This document shows, piece after piece, positions 1 through 12,419 of a stretch of 64,000 nucleotides of DNA. A program made the position numbers and the translations under genes. Source of the DNA: Cryptomeria japonica (taxonomy: Eukaryota > Streptophyta > Pinopsida > Cupressales > Cupressaceae); the NCBI RefSeq assembly GCF_030272615.1, contig NC_081407.1:96827897-96891896 (forward strand), given 5' to 3'. The stretch's first letter is position 1, and each line of letters starts with the position of its first letter. The notes under the pieces are model-generated. The model was not told the DNA's origin. It saw only the letters and a list, made by a program, of their open reading frames with translations, and searched no databases.

Positions 1-1439
1 CACTGGTAGGAAAGAACCGAGGCAAGAAAACCTCCAGTTTAGCCCAAGGAAGATTAACTTCCTAGAAAAAGTATAGAATCTTATGATGGTATATCTACCT
101 TACATGCTTGGCTATATTTCCATTGAAATATAAATGTGAAAAATATAAAAATGTTGTGGATTTTATGAAAGTTTAGGAGGCTTTATATTTTCTCTCAGAT
201 ATAGATCCTAGGTTGAGGCTTGAAAGATACTATCATTCCCTCTTGGTATCCTTGCCCTGCAAAACAGACCAGCCAAACCAAAGTCTGCAAACATCTTGAA
301 TTACCATGTCAGCATATGTTAGTCCAAAGTCAAGAAACACATTGAAATGGACCGCCATATTATAGTGGGTGTCATGATGATAATCAAAAAATGCTCCAAT
401 CAGGTCACATAATTCCAAAGATTTATCCCAGGACTAGGAGAGTTATATAATTCTAGCTATGATTTATAGACTAAGTATCATTCAGTCACAGAAAGATTTG
501 TATTGATCCTCATAGCAGAAAGTAAACATTCGTCTAGCAACACTTCATATCGTCCATGGATGCTCTTCAGTTTTATGGCTGCACCCTTTTTCAATGGAAT
601 CATGAACTTCATTGGCTTAACTTTATCTTCCCTCGAAATGTCACATTTCATCGATTGTCTCCTTATTTTTTATGAAACTACCGTCATCATTAAGGAGCTT
701 TGAGGCTTCATTGATCTCTACACTTCCATCGAAAGGCTCTAACTCACGTGTTTATGTCGATGTAATCCTCCATTGCCTCATCAAAACCCCATTTTTGGCG
801 GGAATCCTTTCATCGTCGTGTTTTGCAACCGTTTTATTGGTCAAGTCATTGATAAAAAAATTTTATGTTGATGAAAGAGAAATATCCTCCTTCAACTTTT
901 TTATTTTCGATGGAACTGTGCTCGTCGACCAATAACTTTTGCACCTCTACGATACCTTCCTTTTCTCGAAAAGTCTTATCGATGAGAAAGCTATCTTTGG
1001 TCAAAATCTTTTGTGCCTCTTCGATATGCTCTCTTCCTTGAAATATCTTTGTCGATAAAATTCCATTGTTTCCTTCGATATCATCTTTCAGCCAGACTCC
1101 TTCCCTTGGTGAGTTGTTCACATCTCTCATCGAAACTCTTTATTTCATCGGTGGAACCACTCTCGATTTCATCGATGTATTTTATGTCGATGGAACTAAT
1201 GTTTTTGGTGAATCCTTTTGGAAGTTCATCATGGCCAAGATTTGTTCGATAGGTCACTTTATCGATAGGATAATGGTAAGCTTCTTCGATAGAGTCATTT
1301 TGGCCAGACTGGACGTTTCGGTGATGGATTAGTATGTATATCTGATGGCCTTGGTTTGAGCGATAATTTTTAGGATTCTGATGTCGATGTTATGATATCT
1401 AACTTTTAATGAGAATAAGCTATAAAACCATGATATGGC
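1..1439. other. Gene-free, TCGAT-rich stretch
   Basis: No gene is recognised here. About 690-1330 is crowded with TCGAT/ATCGA words, spaced some tens of bases apart. On the minus strand it gives an open frame of 94 codons (846-1130) that is hydrophilic and rich in Glu, Lys and Ile and matches no family I know. It could be the 3' untranslated part of the neighbouring minus-strand LINE, or a separate decayed repeat. No poly-T tract marks a LINE end. The short minus-strand frame at 233-418 is also unrecognised. Confidence 0.5.
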
Positions 1440-1479
1440 ATTTTATATAAAACATTGGATGAGGACCTAAGATAGAGCT

Positions 1480-4400
1480 TCAGGGAAGATGAATGCCATC
1501 AGCTCCCAATTTAGCTAACTCATTAGCCCTTTTGTTGCCTTCCCTATAGATGTGGTTCATCATAAATCTCTCGAAACCTTTGCATAAGTCAATGGCCCAT
1601 GTCAATAGCGAGTTGAGTCTCTAATTGGGCATACTACCTTTTCTTATAGCATTGATAATAATTGTTGAGTCCCCTTCAATTTCCAATTTCTTCACTCCCA
1701 TCTTTCTGCAAATATTAAGGCCTTCCAGCAGGGCAACCAATTCAGCCCAATTATTAGTCTTATTACCTATTGGGTAAGCCTTGAGGGAAATTTCATTCCC
1801 TTCCCAGTTATGGATAGAGCATCCTATCCCTACCACCCCTGGGTTGCCTCTGGAGGCCCCATCAAAGTTTATCTTGAGCCATCCCTCACCTGGAGGTTGC
1901 CACTTACATTCAGCTCTTTTCCTTAGATTTACTTCAGGACCATCCACAATATAGGGTGGGATAGATAGTCCTTTCAAATTCCCCTTCATCTTCTCATCCC
2001 AATAAGTTACTATGGCATTCTTCTTCAGACCGAAGTTGATCATACTATTGGTTGTTTCGATCATAGAAGCCTCAATTTGATTGATTACCCGTTTCACTTC
2101 TAATTTTTCATCTTTGAAAAGACGTCTATTCCTTTCCTTCCACAATTCCCAAATTATGGTAGATGGAAGAGATATCCATAAGCCTTCAAATAGACAACCT
2201 CTTCTTAGGATGGGCCAGGCTTTGAGCATTCCTAAAATAGTTTGAGGAAAGGCAGAGGACTAGCCTAGTTTTTGGGTAAACCACACCCAACATTTGTTTG
2301 CATAGTTGCAATTAAGGAGGAGGTGATTTGTGTCCTCTTCATCCTTTTCATATAGAGGGCATCTACTGGGTCCCTCATACCCCATCCTTCTAAATTTTTA
2401 AGCAATCAAGAGCTTATTCTAGAGAGAAATCCATGTGAAGACTCCAGCCTTGGGTAGGCAGTATATGTCCCAGTAGAGTTTTAGAGGCAACTCCATCTTG
2501 GGTCTAAGTTGAGATTTAGTGGTGTGATTATACCCATCCTTGGAGTCATATTCTCCATTCTCGGAGCCATCCCACACAAGCCTATCCTTGCCTAGACTAA
2601 AGGAAATGTTTCTATCTTTTAGGATTACCATGAGTCTATCTTTATCCCTTACATGGATACCCTCATTATCTCTGACTATCTATTTCCACCCCGCTCCATC
2701 CTTTGAGGGAGAAATGTAGTTCCCAATCAATTTCCATCTATTTGATTCTAAGAGTGTTCTTGAAGGCCCAAAATCATGAATTTCTCGATCGCCTTATACC
2801 CTCCCCAAGAGTCTGACAAAAATAAGGCATCTTCCCCTAACCCTAGGTTCCATGTGAGTTTATCTATGATAATATTTCTGCATTCCAGCATAAAGTTCCA
2901 TATACGAGAGCCTCTAGGTGGATTGTTTTCTCTAAATATTTGGATAGGGTTGTCTTCTTTAAGGTATTTATGGTACAAGATTCTCGCCCATTTTAAATGG
3001 GGATGTCTGAACATTCTCCATACTAATTTTACCCCAAGGACCTTTCTTTGGTCACTGATATTTTTAATGCCAGCTCCTCCTTCTTCTTTTGGTCTCCAAA
3101 TCTTATCCCAAGATAGGAGTGATATTTTCTTATCATCATTGGAACCTAGCCAAAAGAAAGTTCTAAGGTGTTTATTTAGCTCATTTCATTTTTTAACCGA
3201 TAAATTGTGACAAGATAGTTGGTAAATGGGCATTACTGCCAGAACTGATTTGACCAAGGTTGCCCTGCCTGCAGAGGACAACCATTTCCCTTTCCAAGTG
3301 TTAATTCTCTTCTTGATTTTTCCCACCACATGATCCCAAGACTTAGATGTCTTGCTCCCCTTATCCAAAGGGATGCCTAAATATTTGTAAGGGAGGAGAT
3401 CAGGCCTGATCTCCAAGACCCTGCATATCTCTTTCTCAAATGTGGTTTCTATGTTGAACATGAACACCTCTAACTTCTCCAAATTGACCTCTTGAACCGA
3501 GGCTTCCATGTTGGATTTGAGGATACCTTTGAACGCCCTTTCTTCCCCAATGTCACCCTATCCAAAAAACATTGTATCATCTACGACTTGTTGGTGGGTA
3601 ATGGGAGTTAGACCATGGGTAATAGGTATACTTGTGATTCCACCCTCTTCCCTAGCCTTTGAGATAGACCTACCAAGAGCCTCTGCCATAATGATAAAGA
3701 GGGAAGGAGACATGGGGTCTCCTTGCCTAAGTCCCCTAGAGCTTCTAAAAAAACCTTCAAGTGTGCCATTGACCAAGATAGAAAATTTGGAGGTGGATAT
3801 GCATTCAAAAATAAGGTTGATCCAAGTTTTGGAAAAGCCAAATGCTTCCAAACATTTGCATAAAAATATCCAATCCACCTTGTCATATGCTTTACTAATA
3901 TCTAATTTGACTAGCATGCTTGGTGCTCCATTACGCTGGACCGAATGTATAGCTTCTTGAGCTATGATTACCCTATCTTAGATTGATCTATCGAGCACAA
4001 AACCTATTTTTTCTTTGCTAATGATGATAGGGAGAAGTTTCCAAAGTCTAGTTTCTAGAGTTTTGGTAAGTAGTTTATAAAGGGTATTACACAAGGCTAT
4101 GGGCCTATATTTGTTAAAGCTATCAAGTTTCTCTTTTTTTGGAATTAGAACTAAGAAGGTATTGTTGATCTCCTTTAGGATCTTACCTGAGTTTCTAACA
4201 CCCTATAAGGCCTCCATGATCTCTCGACCCATAAAACCCCAACATTTTTGGAAGAAACTAGTTGGGAAGCCATCTGGGCCCGAAGCCTTATCTGGGTTCA
4301 TTTTCATGAGGGTAGATTTAACCTCCTCCTCTGTAAATTTCTTAAGAAGACATTTGTTGTGTTCTGCATCAATGAGATTTGGAATATTTTTAATTATATT

Positions 4401-5661
4401 ATGTTGGCCTCTAAGGTTGGAACCAGCTATATTGTTAAGGATTCCTTCAAAAACCCTTACTGCTTCCTCTGCCACCTCTGATGGGTCTTCCATATTTACT
4501 CCTTGGTAGTTCTTAATGTTAGAGGTTTGGTTTACCCATCTTTTCTTCTTGGTACTGTTATGAAAGAAATTTGTGTTGCGATCTCCACCTTTCAACCATG
4601 TTTGTCTGGATTTTTGTCTCCAGAAGATTTCTTCTTTTTCTAGAATCTCTTCATACTCTATTAGTATTATTTTTTCCTTCAAGAAGAGAGGTTCATCCAT
4701 CCCTCAATCCAAAACTTCCCTATTAACATCCTTGAGGTCCATTTCTACTAAAAGTTTCTTATCAAAGATGTTACCAAAATGCTCTCGATTCCACTCCAAG
4801 AGCCTCTTTTTGATTAACTTCAGTTTATTTGTAACAATATACATCTTTGAGCCTGAGAATACCGATTCCCTCCACCATTGTTCAATCAGGTTGGTGATGT
4901 TATCATTCTTATACCACATGTTCTCAAATTTGAACGAGCATTTTCTTGGAGCTTGTTCTGCTAGAATGTTAAGTTGGAGTGGATAATGGTCTGAACCGGA
5001 TAAAGGAAGGATCTCTACTTCCATAGTGTAATTGAAATTCATAAGCCCCCATGAATAAAAAATCTGTCTAGATTTTCAGCAATATTTATAAAGCCCTTCC
5101 TTCTGTTGTTCCATGTAAAGGTGTTCTTTGTTGTCTGGATTTCCAACAAAATTCCTATTGATCCAATCAATGAAGTCGAGTGCTATTTTAGGTAACTTAT
5201 TACTATCTCCTCTTTTGTCTGATACCTTAGTGATTGCATTGAAATATCCTCCAATAATACATCTCATTCATATTGTTTCTTAAGAAAGTCTCAAGTTCCA
5301 TCCAGACTTGAACTTTATCCTTGTTCTAAATAGGGCCATATACATTGATCAGGTTAAATATTAACTTATTATTATAGCAGTTTACCTTTCCGCCTATCCA
5401 ATTTTGTTTTATCTCTGATGGTGTAAAAGAGGTATATCTAGGATCCCAGATGATTGCTAAGCCTCCTGAAGCCCCAAGTGCTGGGGAATACTTCACTTTT
5501 CTAAAACCTAATTTCTTCTCAAAGAGGTCTATCTCGGTTGGGTTCATTTTAGTTTCATGGATTAGAGTTATGTCTGGTTTTGATTCAGACATACAACATT
5601 TTATGATATGCTACTTGTTAGGGGCATTCATGCCTCTAACATTCCATGATAAGAGTTTCAT
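1480..5661 (-). pseudogene. LINE ORF2: endonuclease, reverse transcriptase, RNase H, broken
   Basis: The likely start is the ATG at 5661, reading MKLLSWNVRGMNAPNK and then a stop. The endonuclease follows: HETK where QETK is usual, GGYFNAI where GGDFNAI is usual (a catalytic Asp lost), and SGSDHYPL near 5000. The RT segment has DKASGPDGFP near 4270, KLDISKAYDKVDW near 3900, GLRQGDPMSPSLF near 3720, and the catalytic box as VVDD near 3570 where F/Y-A/V-D-D is normal. A thumb region lies at 3186-3509 and a zf-RVT-like piece at 2419-2631. The RNase H has FDGASRGNPG, NNWAEL and IEGDS. A stop at 1621-1623 separates its last part, NHIYREGNKRANELAKLGAD, which ends at the TGA at 1480. Many stops and frameshifts are present. 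Confidence 0.9.
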
Positions 5662-5699
5662 GGCTCTGCGGGGAGGAGCTTCCCCTCCCCTATATTAAA

Positions 5700-7568
5700 T
5701 AGTGATGAAATTTTGGATTGGCCCACAGCTTCCCCATCCTTGGCTCTTAATTTAGCAAGGGATCTCCTACCCCTCCTTTTGATGGACTTGGCACAGTCGG
5801 GAGAGTCTTTGCTCTCCTTTGTATTATGAATTCATAGAATGTTTGGGTTCTCATTTTCCAAATTATCTAGGTCAATGAACAATTCTTCTATTTCCATATT
5901 AACTCTGGCACTATCCACTAAATTTTTCACATATAGCTCCCTCTGCCTTTCCAATTCTGCAGAGTCAGAAACCTCATCAACAAACTGTTCCATTATGTCA
6001 TTAACTACTTCTTCCCCAATAAAGTTGGAAATAATTTCGACTTCCCTTTCTACTTGTTCTCTCTCTTCCACTTCTACCACCACTGAATCAATATTCTGGG
6101 GTGGTCTATATTCGTCTGCCCCCCCCACTTTCCTCCATATCCTTATCTTGTGTTGTCGGTTGTTCTTGCTTAGATCCTTTATCCTTAACAGGGGGACACA
6201 TTTCCTTCACCAATGGGTGCTCTGAAAGGGATAATTTTACTTCTGTTGAATGCCCCAGGGGGCTCACTATTTCCTTCCCTGAGTCTATGTTTATTCCAAA
6301 GTTAATATTTAGGTTTTCCCCTTGAGTGCATATAAACATAAGTTCCTTCTGCACTGGTGGCTCACTAATCTCCCCATCTTCTAAATCTTGTTCCTTGTTC
6401 CAAGGTTCAACTGTTTTTGTCATAACTACTTCCAGAGATGGGAGGAAGGGGGAGTTTGTCTTCCTATTCAAGGATTCCTTAGATAAGGACTCATAGGATT
6501 GATCCAATGTCCTATCCATTGCAAAGGCTTGATGCTTAGTTTTAATCTTTAAAGACTCATCGCCTTCTAGAGTGAAACCCCCAATTCCTTCAATGAATTT
6601 AATTTTGACACCCTCTTTATTATGTTTTATCCAAGGGTATGACATCACAGGTGAGGTTTTCTTGGGATTATCATCTATGATGGGGTCATTATAAAAGGAG
6701 GTTTTGACGTTTAAAATGTGGTTATTGATTTTTAAAACTATGTTTTTTAAAGTTTTGATATTGATATCCATATTCACCATGAGAACATTTTTTGATAATT
6801 TAAATGGGGTATTTTTGACACTTTCGAATTTCCCTAACTTATTTCCTATCATTCTTAAGATTTCTAAATTTTGAAGTTCTACTTGTAAGTTATCAATTGA
6901 TATTTCTCTATTTACCATAAAAGGTTTTAAATGGGATGGATCAAAAAGGGGTTGCCATTCCCAACATTCTAAGAAAAAACCCTTATATGCCAGAATATCC
7001 CCATTCGGAGCCTATTTCTCAAATCTAGATTGCTACATTCTATTGAAAGGAAATTTTCAGGGAGGATGTTGATACTTACCAAGCCCTGAAAGGATGTCTT
7101 TAACCATTCAACGATTTGTTTGGCTGGAGTACCTATACCTTCCCATCGATAAAAGATGACGAATTCTTTACAGTGCCTCTGATGCTTTGTCAGGATTTGA
7201 TTGTCAATTTCTATCACTAGCCTTTCCTCTATGGCTAATGGACGCATTGATTGGCCACCCTTAATTTGTTTATCCGTCGATGGTTTCTGATGGTGGTGCA
7301 GTGAATGTCTAGCTAGGGTTTCCTTTCCCCACAAATTCTTCTTTGTAATTTTTTACCGGAGAGTGTTTACCCGGTTTATGGTTCTATCTTTATGGGTAGG
7401 TTTTAAAAAACCCTTCTCCATATAACATAGTGGCCAATGGTAATGGCATACTGGTTGACGATTCACCCCACTTGCTGGGCATCTGGGTTGCTTGCGTCCA
7501 ACCTTTTGCCAATTTTGGTCATCGATGTTTAGGGGAGGAGGGGGAGCCCTTCCCATATCTATCAGCAA
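5700..7568 (-). pseudogene. LINE ORF1 (Gag-like, DUF4283-like start), broken
   Basis: The ORF1 protein of plant LINEs is an RNA-binding Gag-like partner of the ORF2 polymerase. The reading starts around 7568 with a proline-rich head and crosses an in-frame stop near 7353. It then enters a segment (6969-7334) with the feel of DUF4283: a stretch ending in SIECSNLDLRNRLRMGIFW. A frameshift follows, then a long hydrophilic segment (6106-6918) and an acidic Glu-rich tail (5832-6128) in another frame. No CCHC knuckle is visible. The endonuclease ORF follows closely on the same strand, as usual for LINEs. The frame changes and stops make this a pseudogene. Confidence 0.72.
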
Positions 7569-7789
7569 ATATTTGGTCTTCCCAAAAAAGGTCTGTTGAT
7601 CTCGCGTTTTTGTTGCTTCTGAGATGAGACTATTGCCATCATCCTAGTGTCTGCTAGCAAGAACAAAAAATCGATTTGCATAGCCCAAATAGTTGCCATA
7701 AGGAGGCCTTGAAAGCAGGTTAGTTGTCGCATAGGAATTGCGAAAATTATTCGCATGCAAAGCCATTTTTTTAAAATAGTAAAATTATA

Positions 7790-8039
7790 CTTAATCAATT
7801 ATTAAATCTTGTGTTGAATTTAAATTTCATTAGTTTCTTTGTTTTATTTTTGAATATTTCGTTGTAATAAGCATTTTCAAAAATAGCGCAATTTAGCGCT
7901 TCAAATTGGTTTTAAAAAATTAAAAAAATTTACTTGTTTTATGATAATCTAAAATATTATTTAAGATCAAGTTGTTAAATCGTTCAAATTTCATTTTTCA
8001 TATTAATTAAAAATATTAGTTTACTATCAATCATTTTAT
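7790..8039 (-). repeat. Inverted-duplication left arm, distal piece
   Basis: This AT-rich segment is the reverse complement of roughly 40977-41190, downstream of the intact membrane-protein gene. Runs such as GTTGTAATAAGCATTTTCAA and TTATTTAAGATCAAGTTGTT match with few differences. It continues at 10551 after the LINE insertion at 8040-10540 is removed. No gene is seen. Confidence 0.75.
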
Positions 8040-10540
8040 CATTTCATCTGCAGATTAGTTTCAATTTGATAATTATTTGGGTATGAGCTTCTGTAGGATG
8101 GTTTCGATTCATCATTGTTGGGTAGCCTTCATTATCCCAACTTGCTTTCTTCATTCATGATTATGTTATGTTAATCGATCATGTTATGTTCACTCCTCTT
8201 GCAAGTAGATTTGCTTATCATATTTTGGTATGTTGGTTTTTGCTCATTCTGTGTGGTATTGTGCTTGGTCTTGGTCGCATTCATGATGATAACTCTTTTG
8301 GATTGGCTTACATTCAGGCTTTGCCTATTCTCTTCTCATGTTTTTCTCTTTACTTTGGTGGCTCTTCGTATGAGTTAAGTGTTGGCATTAGTTGCATTAT
8401 GTTGGCATTTCAATAAGGATATTGAGAAGGTTGTTGGAGATTATTGATATAAGTGAAGAAGGATGATTACTGTCTTAATAATATTATTTTGTCATTGATG
8501 TCAAAAAATTGATTTTCTGATTCAGTATGATGTTGCCATATCTTGAGAAGTATGTTTTGATGAATATTAAGAGGTCGGTAAATGACACAGAAAGAATGTG
8601 ATAATAAAGGGGAGAAATGAGTTATTCAATGGGCATCTATTACCGAGTTAGACAATGATGAGATCATGTTGTTTTGATATCCTAAATATGTTGTTGATTA
8701 TAAGTTTAATACTGTACTATGTCACTGAGCAAAGAACCTAGTTGGTAAACCCTAAGGTACCTAGTCAGTAAACCCTACGGTTATCGATATCGGTTAAAGA
8801 AGGCAGAATGTCTATCAAGTGAAGTTCAGTGTTAACCAAGTAACAACAGAGTTATAATAGATCACATTGGATGAATACAAGCATTATTTAATGAAGGATG
8901 ATGATGAGCTGGAGATGAATAAATGATTGGAATATCGCGCATGAAGTTTGTTAAGGATCTACAACAATGGAAAATCAAGAGGAAGATCTACAACATAGAT
9001 TGAACCGCAATAACCTAGCACAAGTTCCAAGGAAGGTATGCAAGTTCCAAAGCGAGGTAAAACATTTTTCAGATCGAAGGATACATTGAACCTAGTCAAG
9101 TTTGATGATCTGATGGCTAAGATTGATCATGGGAAATGTAATCAAGGAGATTAAGCGGTTAGAATTGTTTATAAATAAGGAATTGTTGATGAACAATGTA
9201 TGTGGGCAATTGTATGCACATTGATGTTACAGTAATGTTTACTGAGAACTGAAGCTTGAAGATCTGATTGAAGAACAAATTGATAAGCCCAGCAAGCCTA
9301 ACAAGGGACAAGATAAGTCTTATGACAAGATTGTTTTGAGCAAATAGAATCTGCTTTAGCATTTCAGATGTGAAGTTGCAGATATATTTTATTACTGTTA
9401 TTTATTTTGTAAGTGACAGAAAATCTCTTAACCAAGTGGACCTAACAATATTATTTGTAAATCCTCTAGCAAGGTAACATTCTAGTTGAGTGTTTGAAAT
9501 CCTTTGACAAGGTCACTTCTAACAAAGTGCAAGATTCTAATAGATCTAAGGGAAATCCCTTAACTGGGTCACATCTAGCAATGTGTTTGTAATTTTTAAC
9601 AGGATTTGCTTTTAACCGAGCATACTCTAGAAGGGTATATTTCTTAGTGGGTCCAAAATCCCATAGTGGTTTTTCCCTATTTGGGTTTCCACGTTAATTC
9701 TAGTGTTATATGTGTTATGATGTTATCTATTCATGAGTTCAAATGTTTTACAGTTTTAGCTATATAGTTTGTAGTATATGCTACCGAGCTTGAATCTATT
9801 GAATATATTGAAGATTAAGTTTGTATGATTCACCCCCCCCCCTCTCATTTTATTATCTATTGACTTCAGAACTTTACATTAAGATGGTCTATTTTATTTG
9901 AAAGATATTCGTAAGGTTTGGAAGTTGGTGGTTGTCTTCGAGATCTTGGAACTTGCAAATGGTTTGGTATATGAGATGGTTTCTCATCTTTCTACTATTT
10001 TCTTGGCTTCTCATGTGGGCTATTCTTTGGCTTGGCCTCATTTTGGTTCCTTTGGGTCTACAACATCCTCTCCTTCTTCTTCTTTGGATTATTTTGTGTT
10101 TGCTCATGATGTTTGTCTTGGTAGGTTCTCTTGTAGTGATTTCTCTTCTTGTTCTTGGTCTCATATTAATCAGTGGATTGGAGAAATGTTCTTTATAGAT
10201 AGGGGTGGCTCGGGCTCGAATTTATGGCTGATCCTTTGGCTTTTTGGATGGATGTTGTTCTTCCTGATGTTTCACAATGACAGTTTTCTCTTGTATGCCT
10301 CTTATGGTAGCTTCCTTTATATCTAATGGAGCTATTATGTAATTGGGGAGGGTTTTGGTGGAATGTGCCTAGGGGGCCCTTATATTGGGTAGATAGGCTT
10401 GTGTTTTTTAAGCAACACTGAAGGGTTTTCTTACTAGTTCTTTCCCTTCAGTGCTCTTTGAGCCAGACACCTTGTAAAAAAATGAAAAATTATAAATATA
10501 ATTCAGTGGTTTACCCACTTTTATCAAAAAAAAAAAAAAA
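8040..10540 (+). mobile_element. 5'-truncated LINE 3' end with poly-A and target duplication
   Basis: The right end has a typical plant LINE tail: an AATTCAGTGGTTTACCCAC block, a short spacer, then ATCA and a pure A run (about 10526-10540). Flanking copies of AATCATTTTAT at 8029-8039 and 10540-10550 form an 11-bp target-site duplication; the first A of the right copy could belong to the tail. The homologous uninterrupted sequence on the other arm near 40977-41000 has only one copy. Without the LTR-like insert at 8400-9876 the LINE is only about 1 kb, so it is strongly 5'-truncated. Its short frames (8168-8416, 9898-10326) are not recognisable proteins. Confidence 0.82.
8400..9876 (+). mobile_element. 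Solo LTR-like insertion in the LINE
   Basis: The segment starts TGTTGGCATTTC, like the LTR at 53334, and is flanked by CATTA at 8395-8399 and 9877-9881, a 5-bp target duplication. Near its right end it has the phrase 'gattcaccccccc..ctctca' seen near the ends of the LTRs at 44745 and 52510, and upstream the repeated 'taaccgagt/ctaacaaggt' phrases of those LTRs. The end is atypical (it reads GAACTTTA, not CA), so the right edge may include a few bases of internal sequence. No coding potential is seen. Confidence 0.62.
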
Positions 10541-10550
10541 ATCATTTTAT

Positions 10551-11578
10551 TGTTCAAAATTTGGTTTCAATGCTAATTTTAAATATTAGCTTCTCTATGA
10601 AGTGTAATATTAAACCATTGCTTGAATGTTGGATCTAAAGAATCATCTATCTAATGTTAAATCATTTTATATTTTTACTCAATCAATTACTCAAACTTAT
10701 ATGTTGATAGAAACTAATAGAAAAATATTTTTTAATTGAAAAATATTTTTGACCAATTAATAAATATTAGAAATATAATATGTATTTTGTTCTTGTTATT
10801 TTAAATTTGATTTTTATTGAAAGTAATTTTCTCTTTAGACACAAATTTCTATTTATGTTTGTAGTTTCGTACAAATATTTAAGATTTATCTCTATACTAG
10901 CAAGGATAGTGATGTATATATGTGACGAAAGATTGAAATCTTAATAATATGCATAAAAGAATATTCTCTTTGAAGTCTATTTTCTCTTGATCTTGAATGG
11001 CAGCTCAAATTATAATAGATTTACCCTCAATATTATTTAGGATTGTCTAAAAATTGTATCCTCTATTAAAGCCTACATCTTGAACTTCTAACAAACATAA
11101 TTTGTACCATTTAATTTATTTATTTGATTTAATTAGATATGACTCGATGATCTTTGTCATTAGAAAACAAAGAAATTTTTTCATAATGTTTTAATATTAC
11201 ACTTGATTGTACTATCTTTGGCCAAAGCAAAATGCCAATCAAACAAGGTTTATAGAGATTGCAAGTTTAGAGTAATAAGGAATATTACTCACTTTGTTGG
11301 AGAAGACTATAAACCTCTATATTGGAAAACTTACCTCTCTTGAACTGGTAAACACCTTTATTCTCTTTTGAAGAGATTGATCACAATGATCCAACAAAGA
11401 GCATATTCAGCTATAACCTTTACAATATAGGCCACTTTACAAGCATACGAATAAAACTAATCTTGTGAGAATCTTTAAATATCTAGAGTGTTCCAGAGCT
11501 ATCTAAAAGAATGAATACAAATACTCCTGTAGAAATTCCCAAAAGGTAGAAGTTTCTAGATTGTAGAAACATCCAGAA
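10551..11578 (-). repeat. Inverted-duplication left arm, middle piece
   Basis: This is the reverse complement of about 40030-40975. For example, 11240-11460 matches the reverse complement of 40180-40400 almost base for base. It is downstream flank of the gene fragment at 35419-35813, separated from it by the LTR element at 11579-35033. No gene is seen. Confidence 0.85.
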
Positions 11579-11840
11579 TGTTGGGTATATGAAGCCCACA
11601 GTCACATGACTATTTTCCTTCCCCAAACTCTTCATCTCATGCCTCAATATATGTATAAAGATATGTGTAGTCTATGTAATGTGTGTAGATTGGATATCAG
11701 TTAGTAAAAGTTATTCCCTGGTTGAGAGTTGACGTAGCCATTTATGGTGATCCACTATAAATTTGGTGTCTTGTGTTTAATTATTCAATTCTATTTCTTT
11801 TGTTGTTTTATGTTATTTCTCTGCTCGGTTTAAATTTACA
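11579..11840 (+). repeat. 5' LTR of the small LTR element
   Basis: A 262-bp LTR, TG...CA, nearly the same as 34769-35033. It holds a TATAAAT box at about 11756-11762. It follows the target-duplication copy CAGAA. Confidence 0.87.
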
Positions 11841-11855
11841 ATTGGTATCAAAGCC
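11841..11855 (+). other. Primer binding site (initiator Met tRNA type)
   Basis: ATTGGTATCAAAGCC directly follows the LTR end. Plant LTR elements primed by initiator methionine tRNA usually show TGGTATCAGAGC; one base differs. Confidence 0.75.
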
Positions 11856-11874
11856 ACGATTGGCTTGAGTAGAG

Positions 11875-12417
11875 ATGGAGGAAGAAGGAGGTAAAATTCA
11901 AAATCTGTATGGTAGATTTATGAATTCAACTAAAGAGGAGAATTTAGTTGAAAAGGAGAATTCAACTAAAGAGAAGGATGTTGGGATTCTTATTTATTCC
12001 TCTCTTGAGCCAGCTTTGGCATGTATTGGCTAAACTATTAATGGTAGGGAAGTTGTTGGCATTCATGTGGTGAAGGTTGAACCCCATGATGCCTCGATTG
12101 GAATTTCTTAGCAGAAAGATGCTGGAAAACAAGTCATTGTTGAAGAAGAGGAGCTCAAAAGATTTTAGGAGAAAGAGTGTATGTCATCAGAAACCCAAGT
12201 TGAATCTGCTATTGACTCCCATGATGAGGAGGGTGCAGATTGGAGTGAGGTAGCAGAGCAAGGAAGCTCGGGATTAATTGTGGCTTTGGAGAGTTCTGCA
12301 GATGACATGGCCATGGCAAAAATGAAAAGGCACTCCCATGATGATGAGGAAAAATCCCATGATGATGATGATGACGATAATAAACTTGAACATTCTTCTT
12401 TTAGTAAGGTCCAATAG
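11875..12417 (+). pseudogene. Acidic ORF of the small LTR element, interrupted
   Basis: One frame runs from the ATG at 11875 (MEEEGGKIQN) to the TAG ending at 12417, crossing several in-frame stops. The last 78 codons (12181-12417) are open. The product is hydrophilic, rich in Glu, Asp and Ser, with a DDDDDDN run near its end. It resembles no Gag, protease or polymerase I know. The Copia element begins 3 bases after the stop, so the ORF may have continued at 33383. Function is unknown. It could be a degenerate Gag-like protein or captured host sequence. Confidence 0.45.
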
Positions 12418-12419
12418 GA

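Larger units (their letters stand above)
1440..7760 (-). mobile_element. Decayed LINE (non-LTR retrotransposon)
   Basis: In minus-strand order it has an ORF1 with a DUF4283-like start, an AP-type endonuclease, a reverse transcriptase, a zf-RVT-like segment and a plant-type RNase H. This is the order of plant L1-type LINEs. Both ORFs carry several stops and frameshifts, so the copy is dead. The 5' end lies near 7760, where it meets sequence matching the downstream flank of the gene at 37818-39821. The 3' end is not clear: no poly-A tract (poly-T on the plus strand) or target duplication is seen. Ends are approximate. Confidence 0.88.

Noticed and set aside
9889-10326. Plus-strand frame of 142 codons as a membrane protein
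   Set aside because: It lies in the 3' part of a truncated LINE and its hydrophobicity reflects T-rich sequence.
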